Part shown: positions 27,874 through 35,882 of the stretch, piece by piece
Position numbering within the stretch: the stretch's first letter is position 1
Layout: every line of letters starts with the position of its first letter
DNA from: Pseudopedobacter beijingensis
GTDB lineage: Bacteria > Bacteroidota > Bacteroidia > Sphingobacteriales > Sphingobacteriaceae
Direction: 5' to 3'
NCBI RefSeq assembly: GCF_042678145.1
Contig: NZ_JBHUDG010000003.1
Span: 310,001-374,000 of the forward strand
Length of the DNA stretch: 64,000 nucleotides
Program-made: the position numbers and the translations under genes
Notes under the pieces: model-generated
Databases searched by the model: none
What the model saw: only the letters and a program-made list of their open reading frames with translations
Told to the model about the DNA's origin: nothing

Positions 27874-29826
27874 CTACTGATAGCCCGGGTTTTGGAACTT
27901 AATTTTTTCCTCAGCACTTATTTCCATTCCGGCTATCTCTCCGTATGGAACCGGTCTCATATAATGGTATGGTAAAATTGTCCTGGTAACCGTTTGAGGT
28001 GTATGATCCCCTTTATTGGCTCCCCCTATACGATAAGCAGAAGCTAATTCATTCCATTTTTGTGTACGAACAAGATCATACCAACGATACCCTTCTCCAT
28101 AAAACTCACGGGAACGCTCCGCTAAAATATAATTGATATCAATAGCTACTGGTGTTGCGGCTACCATATCGGAGCTATTATCCTGTACTTTTGCTATATT
28201 CCCTCCATTATCCCAACGCCATTTACCCGCTCTCGACCGGATAACATTTATCAACTCTCTTGCACTTTGTCCCGCTTTTACGGTGGCTCCTTTAACTGCA
28301 GCTTCCGCTGCAATAAAATATAATTCGGAGAATTTAGCAATATTAAATGGTCTTGTACTTGCTGCATTAGGCTGTCCTAAACCAGTACCATTATCTGTTC
28401 TATATGGTCCCAACTTCCACAAACCCGGATAAACTATCCTGCTAATTCCTTCCGGAGATACGACAAAATCAGAGCGACCTGCCAATTCCCCTACGCCTAT
28501 ATTACTTTTACCCGCTCCGCTGGGATATGTTATGGCTGTAGCCGGTTCTTCATTAAGGAAAGTTAATATTGCACCTCCCTGGGCTACTGGCAAATTATTT
28601 GCGTTGTATACCGAAGCTAAGTTTACATTGTTTTTCTGCCAGTTACCTCGGTACACTGTAGTGAATGTTCCATCATATCTCGAATCCAGAGTCTTATCAG
28701 CGAATGTATTCTCTATTACGCCAATGGTCGGACACATCCGGGTCCACGGACGGCCTAAAGCTTGCACAGCTTCACGCTGAACAGAGTTTACTTTATTTGT
28801 CCAGGCGACATCTGTTCCGCTCTGAATTTCCGTATAGTTCCAGGTCATCATCCAACCGGCAAAATTCTCCGGTGCCTGACCATTGCTATAAGTCAAACTG
28901 GATGCATTATAATATTCACTAGATTCCGTATGATCTGCATATAATAAAATCTCTGCATTACGATCATTTGTGCCCAGATTCACATCATAAAATGTCTCTT
29001 GTAGCTTAAATGGACCGGGACTATTTATAGCATCTGTTGCTATATCATAGGCTTTCTGAAAATACCAGGCAGCATCATGCCCGTCTGGATCTGTGCGAGC
29101 TGTCTCAGGATATGTGGGAATATTATTGGGGTTTTGTAACCACCAGCCGTAAGTCAGATACGCTTTTGCCAAATACAAACGAGCCAATGTTTTTGTAGCA
29201 CCACCCGTTACACGTCCACTAACAGGTAAGTCATTTACCGCTATTAATAAATCTGGGAATACAACTTTCGTATAAACTTCCGGCACTGTATTTCGTTTAA
29301 AAGCCCTGACTGGGTTGATATTAAATTTCAACTCTCCTGAACCTAAATCTAAAGGGACTCCCCCGAAGGTTTGCACCAATACAAAATAATCAAATGCCCT
29401 AAAGAATCTGGCTTCTGCTATTAAAGCTCTTGAAATGGTTCCTACTGCTTCTGCATTTTCAATAATTCCATTTGCAGTATTTATACCAGGAAAAGCTGCA
29501 TTCCATAATGCATCTGTTCGACTACTGGATCCTGTGATTTCTCCAACACCAGAAAGATCCATATCCTTAAAGTTTTGATCAGCACTTTGAGCATAGGTAA
29601 CCTCATCAGTACCTGTCAAACAAGTATTGTAATAATAGGCCTGTCCATAAACATAACGTAGATGTGCATACAATGCTGTTAATCCTCCATTTACTCCCTT
29701 TTCTGTTTTAAAATATTCTGGTGTATAATTGCTACGTGGTTGTTCTTCCAATATTTTGGAACAACCTACGGAAAGCATCGAAAACAATGCTGCTCCAACT
29801 AAATTTCTTATATGTGAATGTTTCAT
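27874..29826 (-). CDS. xusB: SusD/RagB-family outer-membrane glycan-binding lipoprotein (XusB-like)
   Basis: 650 residues from the ATG at 29826 (a longer frame to 29835 would begin with TTG). Lipoprotein signal ending in LSVGCSKILEEQPRSNYTPEYF, a classic SusD mature start. The TPR part (ALIAEARFFRAFDYFVLVQTFGGVPLD) and the C-terminal part (FSELYFIAAEAAVKGA, ILAERSREFYGEGYRWYDLVR) are complete. It pairs with the SusC immediately upstream, 12 bp away, and is followed by a strong terminator. It is about 95 residues longer than the XusD-like protein, so the two pairs probably handle different xylan fragments. Confidence 0.95.
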   Translation of the reverse strand: MKHSHIRNLVGAALFSMLSVGCSKILEEQPRSNYTPEYFKTEKGVNGGLTALYAHLRYVYGQAYYYNTCLTGTDEVTYAQSADQNFKDMDLSGVGEITGSSSRTDALWNAAFPGINTANGIIENAEAVGTISRALIAEARFFRAFDYFVLVQTFGGVPLDLGSGELKFNINPVRAFKRNTVPEVYTKVVFPDLLIAVNDLPVSGRVTGGATKTLARLYLAKAYLTYGWWLQNPNNIPTYPETARTDPDGHDAAWYFQKAYDIATDAINSPGPFKLQETFYDVNLGTNDRNAEILLYADHTESSEYYNASSLTYSNGQAPENFAGWMMTWNYTEIQSGTDVAWTNKVNSVQREAVQALGRPWTRMCPTIGVIENTFADKTLDSRYDGTFTTVYRGNWQKNNVNLASVYNANNLPVAQGGAILTFLNEEPATAITYPSGAGKSNIGVGELAGRSDFVVSPEGISRIVYPGLWKLGPYRTDNGTGLGQPNAASTRPFNIAKFSELYFIAAEAAVKGATVKAGQSARELINVIRSRAGKWRWDNGGNIAKVQDNSSDMVAATPVAIDINYILAERSREFYGEGYRWYDLVRTQKWNELASAYRIGGANKGDHTPQTVTRTILPYHYMRPVPYGEIAGMEISAEEKIKFQNPGYQ

Positions 29827-29838
29827 AGTTTCCAATCT

Positions 29839-32800
29839 TTAAAATCTTAAGTTCAATCCAAATAAATAGTTTCGTGTTGACGGAGCATTGGTTCCCAAAG
29901 TCAACAAACGCTTTTGATAGGTTGTTGTTACCGCTGCATTTTCGTCTCCATAGGAATTCGTTTCCGGATCCATGCCAGACTCTTTATGATAAGGAGAGAA
30001 TAACACAAAAGGATTTTGAGCAGTGGCGTATAACCTTAATCCGTCTACACCAATTTTCTTTAACCACTTGCTGTTGTCAAAACTATAGCCCAATGTTAAT
30101 GCTCTTATTTTTAAATAGGATGCATCGAAATATCCTAAAGTACTGCCATATTTCGGATTATCGCCATCCATTACACCTCCTGGTTTAGGGTATTTCGCTC
30201 CTGGGTTTTCAGGTGTCCAATAGTCTACTTTCACATTTCCTCTGCGTCCACTCATCATATTCAAATATCCTGATGAGGAGTACAAGGTACTAATCAGTAC
30301 GCCTCCATCTTTAAAAGCACCGACTGCGGTAAAATCAAATCCTTTATAAGACACTCTTGTATTAAAACCCCCCTGAAGTTTTGGTTCCATGCTTATAATT
30401 TGACGATCATCCTGACCAATTGTTCTCGTTGGTGAACCATCGGCATTATAATCTCCTGAATAAAGAACTTTAATCATTCCCGGCTGTCCTGCAGATCCTT
30501 CATATTGCTTTACGGCAGTAGCCTCATTTTCCTGCCATATACCGATTTTCTGATAATCGTAAATAACATCTATGGGGTGACCTACAAACCACCAGTTAGT
30601 TTTATCTTCTGTTGTTCCGGAAGCTAGCTCTACAATTTTATTTCGGTTAGTATATAAGTTGATACCAGCTTCCCATCTCCATCCATTCAGGTCTTCTAAA
30701 ATTACGCCATTCAGCGAAAGCTCAATCCCTTTATTTTGGGTTTTACCAATATTAGCTGTATAGGAGCTAACTCCTGACATATTTTGAAGACTTACTTGCA
30801 TTAAAAGATCATGTGTTCGGGTATCATAATACTCCACTGTACCCGATAAACGGCTTTTTAGTAAAGAAAAGTCTAAGCCATAATTTGTGGTTTTAGAAAA
30901 CTCCCATCCTAAATCAGGGTTGGGCAATTCTGTAACATAGTAGCCCGTAGAATAAGTGTCTCCAAAATTATAAGGCCTGGTATTCAAAAGCCCTAGTGTT
31001 GCATAAGGTTTAACGGACTGATTAGAAGTTTGTCCAAAACCAAATCTCAATTTCAACATATCAATAAAATCGATATTGTTCATAAACGATTCCTTCTTGA
31101 TATTCCAACCTAATGATATTGCGGGGTAGGTATGCCATTGATGTCCTGGTGCCAATCTAGAAGAACCATCAGAACGTAACGTTGCAGAAATCATGTATTT
31201 ATTGTCATAAGAATACATTACACGCCCCATCCATGATAGTAAACCGCTTAAGGTATAAGGTTGCTGAGTAGGGTCTATCGTTATTTCTCCCTCTGCTCTT
31301 CCTAAATTATAAAATTGGAAAGCATCCGCGGGGATATCCTTTGCCGAAACTCTTGAACTGTTATATTTATCTTCAGAAGCAGAATATAATGCAACTGCAT
31401 TTATCTGATGTTTTTCGGCAAATGTGCGATCATAGGTTAATAAATTTTCTATAACCCAGGAGGTGGTCAGCGAATTACTTATAGAAGCCGCCGATGGTGT
31501 TAATGGGTTTGTATTATTAATCCCTTCTCCTGTATAGCTTCCTCCGTTACTTTGCCTGTAGTTTAAGCCTATATTCACTTTATACTTCAAGCCTTCTACT
31601 CCCGGAATTTTAACTTCCCCATACATAGAGTTATAGCTTCCTAATGCTCTTGTCTCACTCAGCCATTGATCTTTTAAACTTTCTACCACATCTTTAGAAT
31701 AAGACCATTGTTCATCTAAAGGCATTTTAATAGTTCTCTTCCAGTTTCCATTGGCATCGTAGGGATTAGCTATAGGTGACATACTTAGAACTCCGTACAT
31801 TCCTACATTGGATCCCTGAGATTTACTGTAATTCGTGTTGGTAGTAAAACCAAAACGGAAGTACTTTCCTACTCCTTGATCCAAGCTACCTCTGACAGAA
31901 TATTTATTGTATTGTTGAGTAGGTATAACTCCTTGATCTTCCAGATATCCTGCACTGAAACTATAATTACCTTGTTGTAATCCACCAGTTACATTCACAT
32001 CATGATTAGTCATTATTCCCTTTCTGTATAGCAGATCCTGCCAATCGGTATTTACATCATCTGCTTCGTCCAGTGCATTCGTGTATTTCCCAGCGGCTTT
32101 ACGTAGTGCAACAAACTCCTGCCCGTTCATCATCGGGTATTTTGAAAAAACATCCTTTGTTCCTATATAACTGCTATAACTAACTTTGGCAGCCTGCCCT
32201 GCCTGTCCTTTATTGGTAGTTATCAAAATAACACCATTAGCTCCTCTTGCCCCATAAATAGCCGTAGCAGAAGCATCTTTTAATATATCTAAACTTTTGA
32301 TGTCATCCGAATTTATATCACTGATAGAGCCGGAAAAGGGAATTCCATCCAGAACAATAAAGGGATCATTAGTCGCATTCAATGAGCGTGTACCACGAAT
32401 ACGGATTTGCATGGCAGCCCCTGGCTGAGAGGAAGTTTGAGAGAGTTCAACCCCCGCCAAGCGTCCCTGCATAGCCTGAGTTATGTTGGTTGATGGCACC
32501 TCTCTTAATACATCCCCCCTCACAGTAGCTACAGATCCTGTTACCGCTTCCGCTCTTTGGGTACCATAGCCTATTACAATTACTTCCTGTAAACTCTTTT
32601 GGTCGGGATTTAAGGTAACGGTAACATTGGTTTTCCCTGCCACACTTATTTCCTGACTGATATAGCCGATATAGGAAACAACAATTATAACATTTGATGA
32701 AGGAGCCTTTATCTCAAAGTCACCGTTAGCTCCGGTTAGAGTTCCTGATGTCCCATTTTTAAGTTTAACTGCTGCACCAGGTAAAGGCTGTCCTGCTTCG

Positions 32801-32916
32801 TCCAGAACTTTTCCCCGTAAATTAATTTGGGCAAAAGCGCCATACGGCAGAACACTTATCGCCATAATAAACAGCAATAAAAATAAATTTTTTTTATGCT
32901 TTTTGGTTTTGTTCAT
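29839..32916 (-). CDS. xusA: SusC/RagA-family TonB-dependent outer-membrane transporter (XusA-like)
   Basis: 1025 residues. Signal peptide about 1-29, carboxypeptidase-regulatory-like domain (about 31-115, NLRGKVLDEAGQPLPGA), plug (EVIVIGYGTQRAEAVTGS, DILKDASATAIYGARGANGVI) and beta-barrel ending in YLFGLNLRF. It is the first gene of the xus-like series. Its promoter carries a TGCAACCGATTGCA site. Together with the SusD downstream it forms an outer-membrane import complex. Confidence 0.95.
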   Translation of the reverse strand: MNKTKKHKKNLFLLLFIMAISVLPYGAFAQINLRGKVLDEAGQPLPGAAVKLKNGTSGTLTGANGDFEIKAPSSNVIIVVSYIGYISQEISVAGKTNVTVTLNPDQKSLQEVIVIGYGTQRAEAVTGSVATVRGDVLREVPSTNITQAMQGRLAGVELSQTSSQPGAAMQIRIRGTRSLNATNDPFIVLDGIPFSGSISDINSDDIKSLDILKDASATAIYGARGANGVILITTNKGQAGQAAKVSYSSYIGTKDVFSKYPMMNGQEFVALRKAAGKYTNALDEADDVNTDWQDLLYRKGIMTNHDVNVTGGLQQGNYSFSAGYLEDQGVIPTQQYNKYSVRGSLDQGVGKYFRFGFTTNTNYSKSQGSNVGMYGVLSMSPIANPYDANGNWKRTIKMPLDEQWSYSKDVVESLKDQWLSETRALGSYNSMYGEVKIPGVEGLKYKVNIGLNYRQSNGGSYTGEGINNTNPLTPSAASISNSLTTSWVIENLLTYDRTFAEKHQINAVALYSASEDKYNSSRVSAKDIPADAFQFYNLGRAEGEITIDPTQQPYTLSGLLSWMGRVMYSYDNKYMISATLRSDGSSRLAPGHQWHTYPAISLGWNIKKESFMNNIDFIDMLKLRFGFGQTSNQSVKPYATLGLLNTRPYNFGDTYSTGYYVTELPNPDLGWEFSKTTNYGLDFSLLKSRLSGTVEYYDTRTHDLLMQVSLQNMSGVSSYTANIGKTQNKGIELSLNGVILEDLNGWRWEAGINLYTNRNKIVELASGTTEDKTNWWFVGHPIDVIYDYQKIGIWQENEATAVKQYEGSAGQPGMIKVLYSGDYNADGSPTRTIGQDDRQIISMEPKLQGGFNTRVSYKGFDFTAVGAFKDGGVLISTLYSSSGYLNMMSGRRGNVKVDYWTPENPGAKYPKPGGVMDGDNPKYGSTLGYFDASYLKIRALTLGYSFDNSKWLKKIGVDGLRLYATAQNPFVLFSPYHKESGMDPETNSYGDENAAVTTTYQKRLLTLGTNAPSTRNYLFGLNLRF

Positions 32917-33091
32917 GATTAGAAATATTAAGTCAATTTTCTTTTTAGGTTATTAAAAGTTGCTTTTCAAGCAAAGCACAGCTTAAGTTTTCGGGTAGTT
33001 TTTTTTCATGCTTTTTATTAATTGGTCCATAATTATGTTTTTATATCTGGTTAATTAGATTCTCTGTATCCGATATTCTAATTGGTTAGGA

Positions 33092-33122
33092 TAAAGCTAG
33101 AAATTAAAAATCATTTTTGCAA
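33092..33122 (-). promoter_or_regulatory. xusA promoter
   Basis: On the minus strand TTG (33122-33120) lies within the operator, and TAGCTTTA (33099-33092) follows after exactly 20 bp, the same spacing as at xusC and CE15. It fits the Bacteroidota TTG / TAnnTTTG form with A as the last base. Confidence 0.65.
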
Positions 33123-33131
33123 CCGATTGCA
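33118..33131. promoter_or_regulatory. LacI-type operator of xusA
   Basis: TGCAACCGATTGCA, matching TGnAAnCGnTTnCA at every fixed position and identical to the site between CE15 and uxuA. It covers the -33 box of the xusA promoter. Confidence 0.78.
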
Positions 33132-33193
33132 TTGATTTTTGTGATTTTATTTTTATTGAATGAAAAAACATGGATTTAAGTATATAAAAGAAC

Positions 33194-33207
33194 TGTTATC
33201 GATTGCA
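33194..33207. promoter_or_regulatory. Second, weaker LacI-type operator upstream of xusA
   Basis: TGTTATCGATTGCA has one mismatch to TGnAAnCGnTTnCA. Its centre is 76 bp from that of the main xusA site, about seven helical turns, so looping between two repressor dimers is conceivable. It could also be chance in AT-rich DNA. Confidence 0.4.
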
Positions 33208-33257
33208 TTAAAGAAGATTATTCCATTTTCATCATGTATTCTGTACAAAAGAATCAC

Positions 33258-34472
33258 TCACCAATGAATCCATTGTGCAAACTTTTCTTCAAAGCCTAAA
33301 GGAAAAACCTCTACAGAATCTGTATTCACAAATAAATTACCCAGAAGAAATTTATCCAGAAAGGCACCTAATATCGGCACTTGTGCATCAGGTATAACAC
33401 AATGTCTATATCCCCCATCTATATAAAATCCAAATCTATCTCCTATACCAAAAGCATTGTATATCTTTTGTACTCCTTTGGCAGATACATAACAGGAAAA
33501 ATTGGATAGCCATTCATAATCTGTATTACCTGTAATCAATAAGGCCCTCGGAACGATCATTCCCATCAGCTCGTGATGATCATGAGGAAGTTTTGAAACA
33601 TTATCTCCTGCAAATTGAATCATATCATTCTTGAACCACTGATAATTAGTCGCTCCTATTTTCTCTACTTTACCGTCTGTTTCCGAAACTCTCCATGACG
33701 GAGCTCCTCCACCTCCCGATTCTTGTGCAATTGTTAAAGCAATACGTTCGTCAAATGCGCCCGCAAACAATGCCATTTTACCTGCATAAGAGCATCCGCT
33801 AACCGCTAAATGATTTAAATCAACAGGCAAATCTGCTTTCACCAACTCCAATCCATCTATTATCCTGCTTATTCCCCAAGCCCATGCACAATACTGACCA
33901 GAATTATCCAGATTATATTCTGGATAGAGTTGATAAAAAGCATCTGTAGATTGGGGATTTTTATAAGAGGTAACCTGATCATGATGATATACTATCCTCG
34001 CAATATTCCTTTGTGTAAATAATGAATCGGGAAGACTCCCACTTGGCCTGTTCATCCCTATAACAGCAGGAAAAGGACCTTTTCCTGCAGGAAGAAGAAC
34101 CTGAACCTGAAGAATCAGTGTTCTCCCATCTACGGTAACATTAACTGTCAGGGTATCTCCTGAAAAATTCGCTATGATGTTTTCAGTTTTTTCTGGCTTT
34201 ACACCAATTTCATAATATTCTATCTGTTTTTTAATTTCGTTTCTTCTGCATTCCCAATCTTCAAAACTCACTACACGACCGCTGCCATCAGATTTTATAA
34301 AAGGATCTGGTAAATACTTCTGAACAGGCAGTTCATCCAATAAACGTAAAGAAGGAAACAAACAATCTCTCCCTGTATTTTCCATTCCATAAACCAAAGG
34401 AATTTGGGCTTGTAAATTATAAAACTTCGTTATTCCCAACAAAAATAATAGAATAGCGCCTGGTGTTTTCAT
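33258..34472 (-). CDS. CE15-type glucuronoyl esterase
   Basis: 404 residues from the ATG at 34472 (a frame extending to 34481 would need TTG). Signal peptide about 1-22. It is an alpha/beta hydrolase with the nucleophile Ser228 in SGCSYAGKMALFAG, an acidic residue in TIAQESGGGG, and a His in DGGYRHCVIPD. This order and the QESGGGG block match family CE15 4-O-methyl-glucuronoyl methylesterases, which cut ester bonds between lignin and glucuronic acid on xylan. The usual Arg after the nucleophile (GCSRxGK in fungal CE15) is Tyr here. Automatic annotation might call it acetylxylan esterase. It is divergent from uxuA and shares an operator with it, which supports a role in glucuronoxylan breakdown. 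Confidence 0.78.
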   Translation of the reverse strand: MKTPGAILLFLLGITKFYNLQAQIPLVYGMENTGRDCLFPSLRLLDELPVQKYLPDPFIKSDGSGRVVSFEDWECRRNEIKKQIEYYEIGVKPEKTENIIANFSGDTLTVNVTVDGRTLILQVQVLLPAGKGPFPAVIGMNRPSGSLPDSLFTQRNIARIVYHHDQVTSYKNPQSTDAFYQLYPEYNLDNSGQYCAWAWGISRIIDGLELVKADLPVDLNHLAVSGCSYAGKMALFAGAFDERIALTIAQESGGGGAPSWRVSETDGKVEKIGATNYQWFKNDMIQFAGDNVSKLPHDHHELMGMIVPRALLITGNTDYEWLSNFSCYVSAKGVQKIYNAFGIGDRFGFYIDGGYRHCVIPDAQVPILGAFLDKFLLGNLFVNTDSVEVFPLGFEEKFAQWIHW

Positions 34473-34534
34473 TTGATACAAATGGTATAAAATTGATTAG
34501 TAATAAAAACTTGCCGGAGAGCGGAATTAATACT

Positions 34535-34565
34535 TAAAAGTAAAAACTAAAAATCAAAATTGCAA
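34535..34565 (-). promoter_or_regulatory. CE15 esterase promoter
   Basis: On the minus strand TTG (34565-34563) inside the operator is followed after 20 bp by TACTTTTA (34542-34535). Leader length to the ATG at 34472 is about 55-60 nt. Geometry is the same as at xusA and xusC. Confidence 0.6.
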
Positions 34566-34591
34566 CCGATTGCATATAATTTTTATATTTA
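34560..34591 (+). promoter_or_regulatory. Possible uxuA promoter
   Basis: TTG at 34560-34562, 21-bp spacer and TATATTTA at 34584-34591. Here the TTG lies at the left edge of the operator rather than in its right half, so the match is less regular than on the minus strand. The predicted leader is about 60 nt and contains an inverted repeat. Confidence 0.45.
34561..34574. promoter_or_regulatory. LacI-type operator shared by CE15 and uxuA
   Basis: TGCAACCGATTGCA, identical to the xusA site, in the middle of the divergent intergenic region. It overlaps the predicted -33 boxes of both directions, so one repressor could control both genes. Confidence 0.8.
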
Positions 34592-34601
34592 CCCTACAAA
34601 T

Positions 34602-34633
34602 GGTTGTAAATATAAAAACAAAGCTTTACAACC
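34602..34633 (+). repeat. Inverted repeat in the uxuA leader
   Basis: GGTTGTAAA (34602-34610) and TTTACAACC (34625-34633) are perfectly complementary with a 14-nt loop, 27 bp before the uxuA ATG. It could be an mRNA hairpin or a wide-spaced protein site. Confidence 0.5.
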
Positions 34634-34660
34634 TACATCGGTTACAAAACACATAAAACA

Positions 34661-35830
34661 ATGAGTCTTATACAAACCATGAGATGGTATGGTCCAGGAG
34701 ATATCGTTTCTTTAAAGGATATAAAACAAGCAGGATGTAGCGGAGTTGTAACAGCTTTGCATCAAATTCCTGTAGGTGAACTTTGGACAACGGAAGATAT
34801 TAATGAACGCAAAGAAATTATAACCAAGGAAGGGCTACAATGGGAAGTTGTAGAAAGCCTTCCTGTACATGATGATATCAAGAAAAGAAATGGGAATTAT
34901 AAACAATACATAAATAATTATATAGAAAGTTTAAAAAACCTGTCAACCTGTGGTATTTCTGTGGTAACGTACAACTTTATGCCGGTTTTAGACTGGATGC
35001 GTACTGACCTTCAATACCCACTTCCTTCAGGAGCTTTAGCTTTAAGATTTGAAAGGTTGGCTTTTATTGCTTTTGATCTATTTTTATTAAAAAGACCGGG
35101 AGCCGAAAATGATTACTCTAAAGAAGAAAGAGAAAAGGCCCAATCGCTCTTCGATGCACTTTCGGCTGGCGAAAGAGACAAATTAAATGCTACCTGTTTA
35201 CAAGCTCTTCCAGGGAGTACCGAAAACTTCACTTCTAAACAGGTTTTAGAGCTCCTAAACGAATATAAGGGTATTGACACCCATTCTCTACGGAAAAATC
35301 TAATCTCGTTTTTGACGGAGATAACGCCCATTGCTGATCAACTCGGTATTCAACTAGCTATACATCCGGATGATCCACCATATCCTATTTTAGGATTACC
35401 AAGAATAATGTCTACAGAATCCGACGCATTGTATATTATAGATCAGGTACCTGCTAAATCCAATGGGTTCTGCTTTTGTAGCGGATCTTTTAGCGCCAGA
35501 CCAGACAACGATCTTCCTCGCATGATCGAAAAACTTGGTTCAAGAATATATTTCACTCATTTGAGAAGCACACAACGGGACGAACTGGGTAATTTCTATG
35601 AAGCAAATCATCTGGAAGGAGACGCCAATATGTACGAGCTTATGAAACGTCTGGTAAAATTAATGCTTACCGAAAATAGGAATATCCCTATGCGTCCTGA
35701 TCATGGACATCAGATGTTGGACGATTTAAACAAAACCCCATACCCTGGTTATTCGGCTATAGGCAGGCTGAAAGGATTGGCAGAGTTGAGGGGATTAGAG
35801 CTGGGAATACGGAAAAGTTTAGAGCAATAA
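34661..35830 (+). CDS. uxuA: Mannonate dehydratase
   Basis: 389 residues, the normal length of UxuA. It dehydrates D-mannonate to 2-keto-3-deoxygluconate in the cytoplasm. Family blocks: MRWYGPGD near the N-terminus, GCSGVVTALHQIP, the metal-site region IHPDDPPYPILGLPRI, FCSGSFSARPDND, THLRSTQRD and the C-terminal MRPDHGHQM. It takes the glucuronate branch to KDG, which KdgK and KdgA (encoded nearby on the other strand) then use. It is alone on the plus strand, divergent from the CE15 esterase and convergent with exuT. Confidence 0.95.
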   Translation: MSLIQTMRWYGPGDIVSLKDIKQAGCSGVVTALHQIPVGELWTTEDINERKEIITKEGLQWEVVESLPVHDDIKKRNGNYKQYINNYIESLKNLSTCGISVVTYNFMPVLDWMRTDLQYPLPSGALALRFERLAFIAFDLFLLKRPGAENDYSKEEREKAQSLFDALSAGERDKLNATCLQALPGSTENFTSKQVLELLNEYKGIDTHSLRKNLISFLTEITPIADQLGIQLAIHPDDPPYPILGLPRIMSTESDALYIIDQVPAKSNGFCFCSGSFSARPDNDLPRMIEKLGSRIYFTHLRSTQRDELGNFYEANHLEGDANMYELMKRLVKLMLTENRNIPMRPDHGHQMLDDLNKTPYPGYSAIGRLKGLAELRGLELGIRKSLEQ

Positions 35831-35858
35831 AAAGGGCAGAAAAATATCTGCCCTTTTT
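35829..35858. terminator. Bidirectional terminator between uxuA and exuT
   Basis: AAAAGGGCAGA (35830-35840), a 6-nt loop, then TCTGCCCTTTT: an 11-bp stem flanked by A and T runs, placed between two convergent genes. It should stop transcription from both sides. Confidence 0.9.
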
Positions 35859-35882
35859 ATTAAAATTTATCAGAAATCAATA

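Larger units (their letters stand above)
32917..33257. other. xusA upstream region
   Basis: 341 bp without a gene. It contains the xusA promoter (33092-33122), a full operator (33118-33131) and a second weaker site (33194-33207). The leader between the predicted transcription start near 33085 and the xusA ATG is about 170 nt, AT-rich and without a clear riboswitch-like fold. Confidence 0.7.

Noticed and set aside
27690..27917. A 75-codon minus-strand frame upstream of xusC
   Set aside because: It overlaps the xusB terminator and 3' end in another frame and has no family signal.
34632..34645. Additional LacI-type site just before uxuA (CTACATCGGTTACA)
   Set aside because: Three mismatches to the operator pattern; too weak to list as a site.
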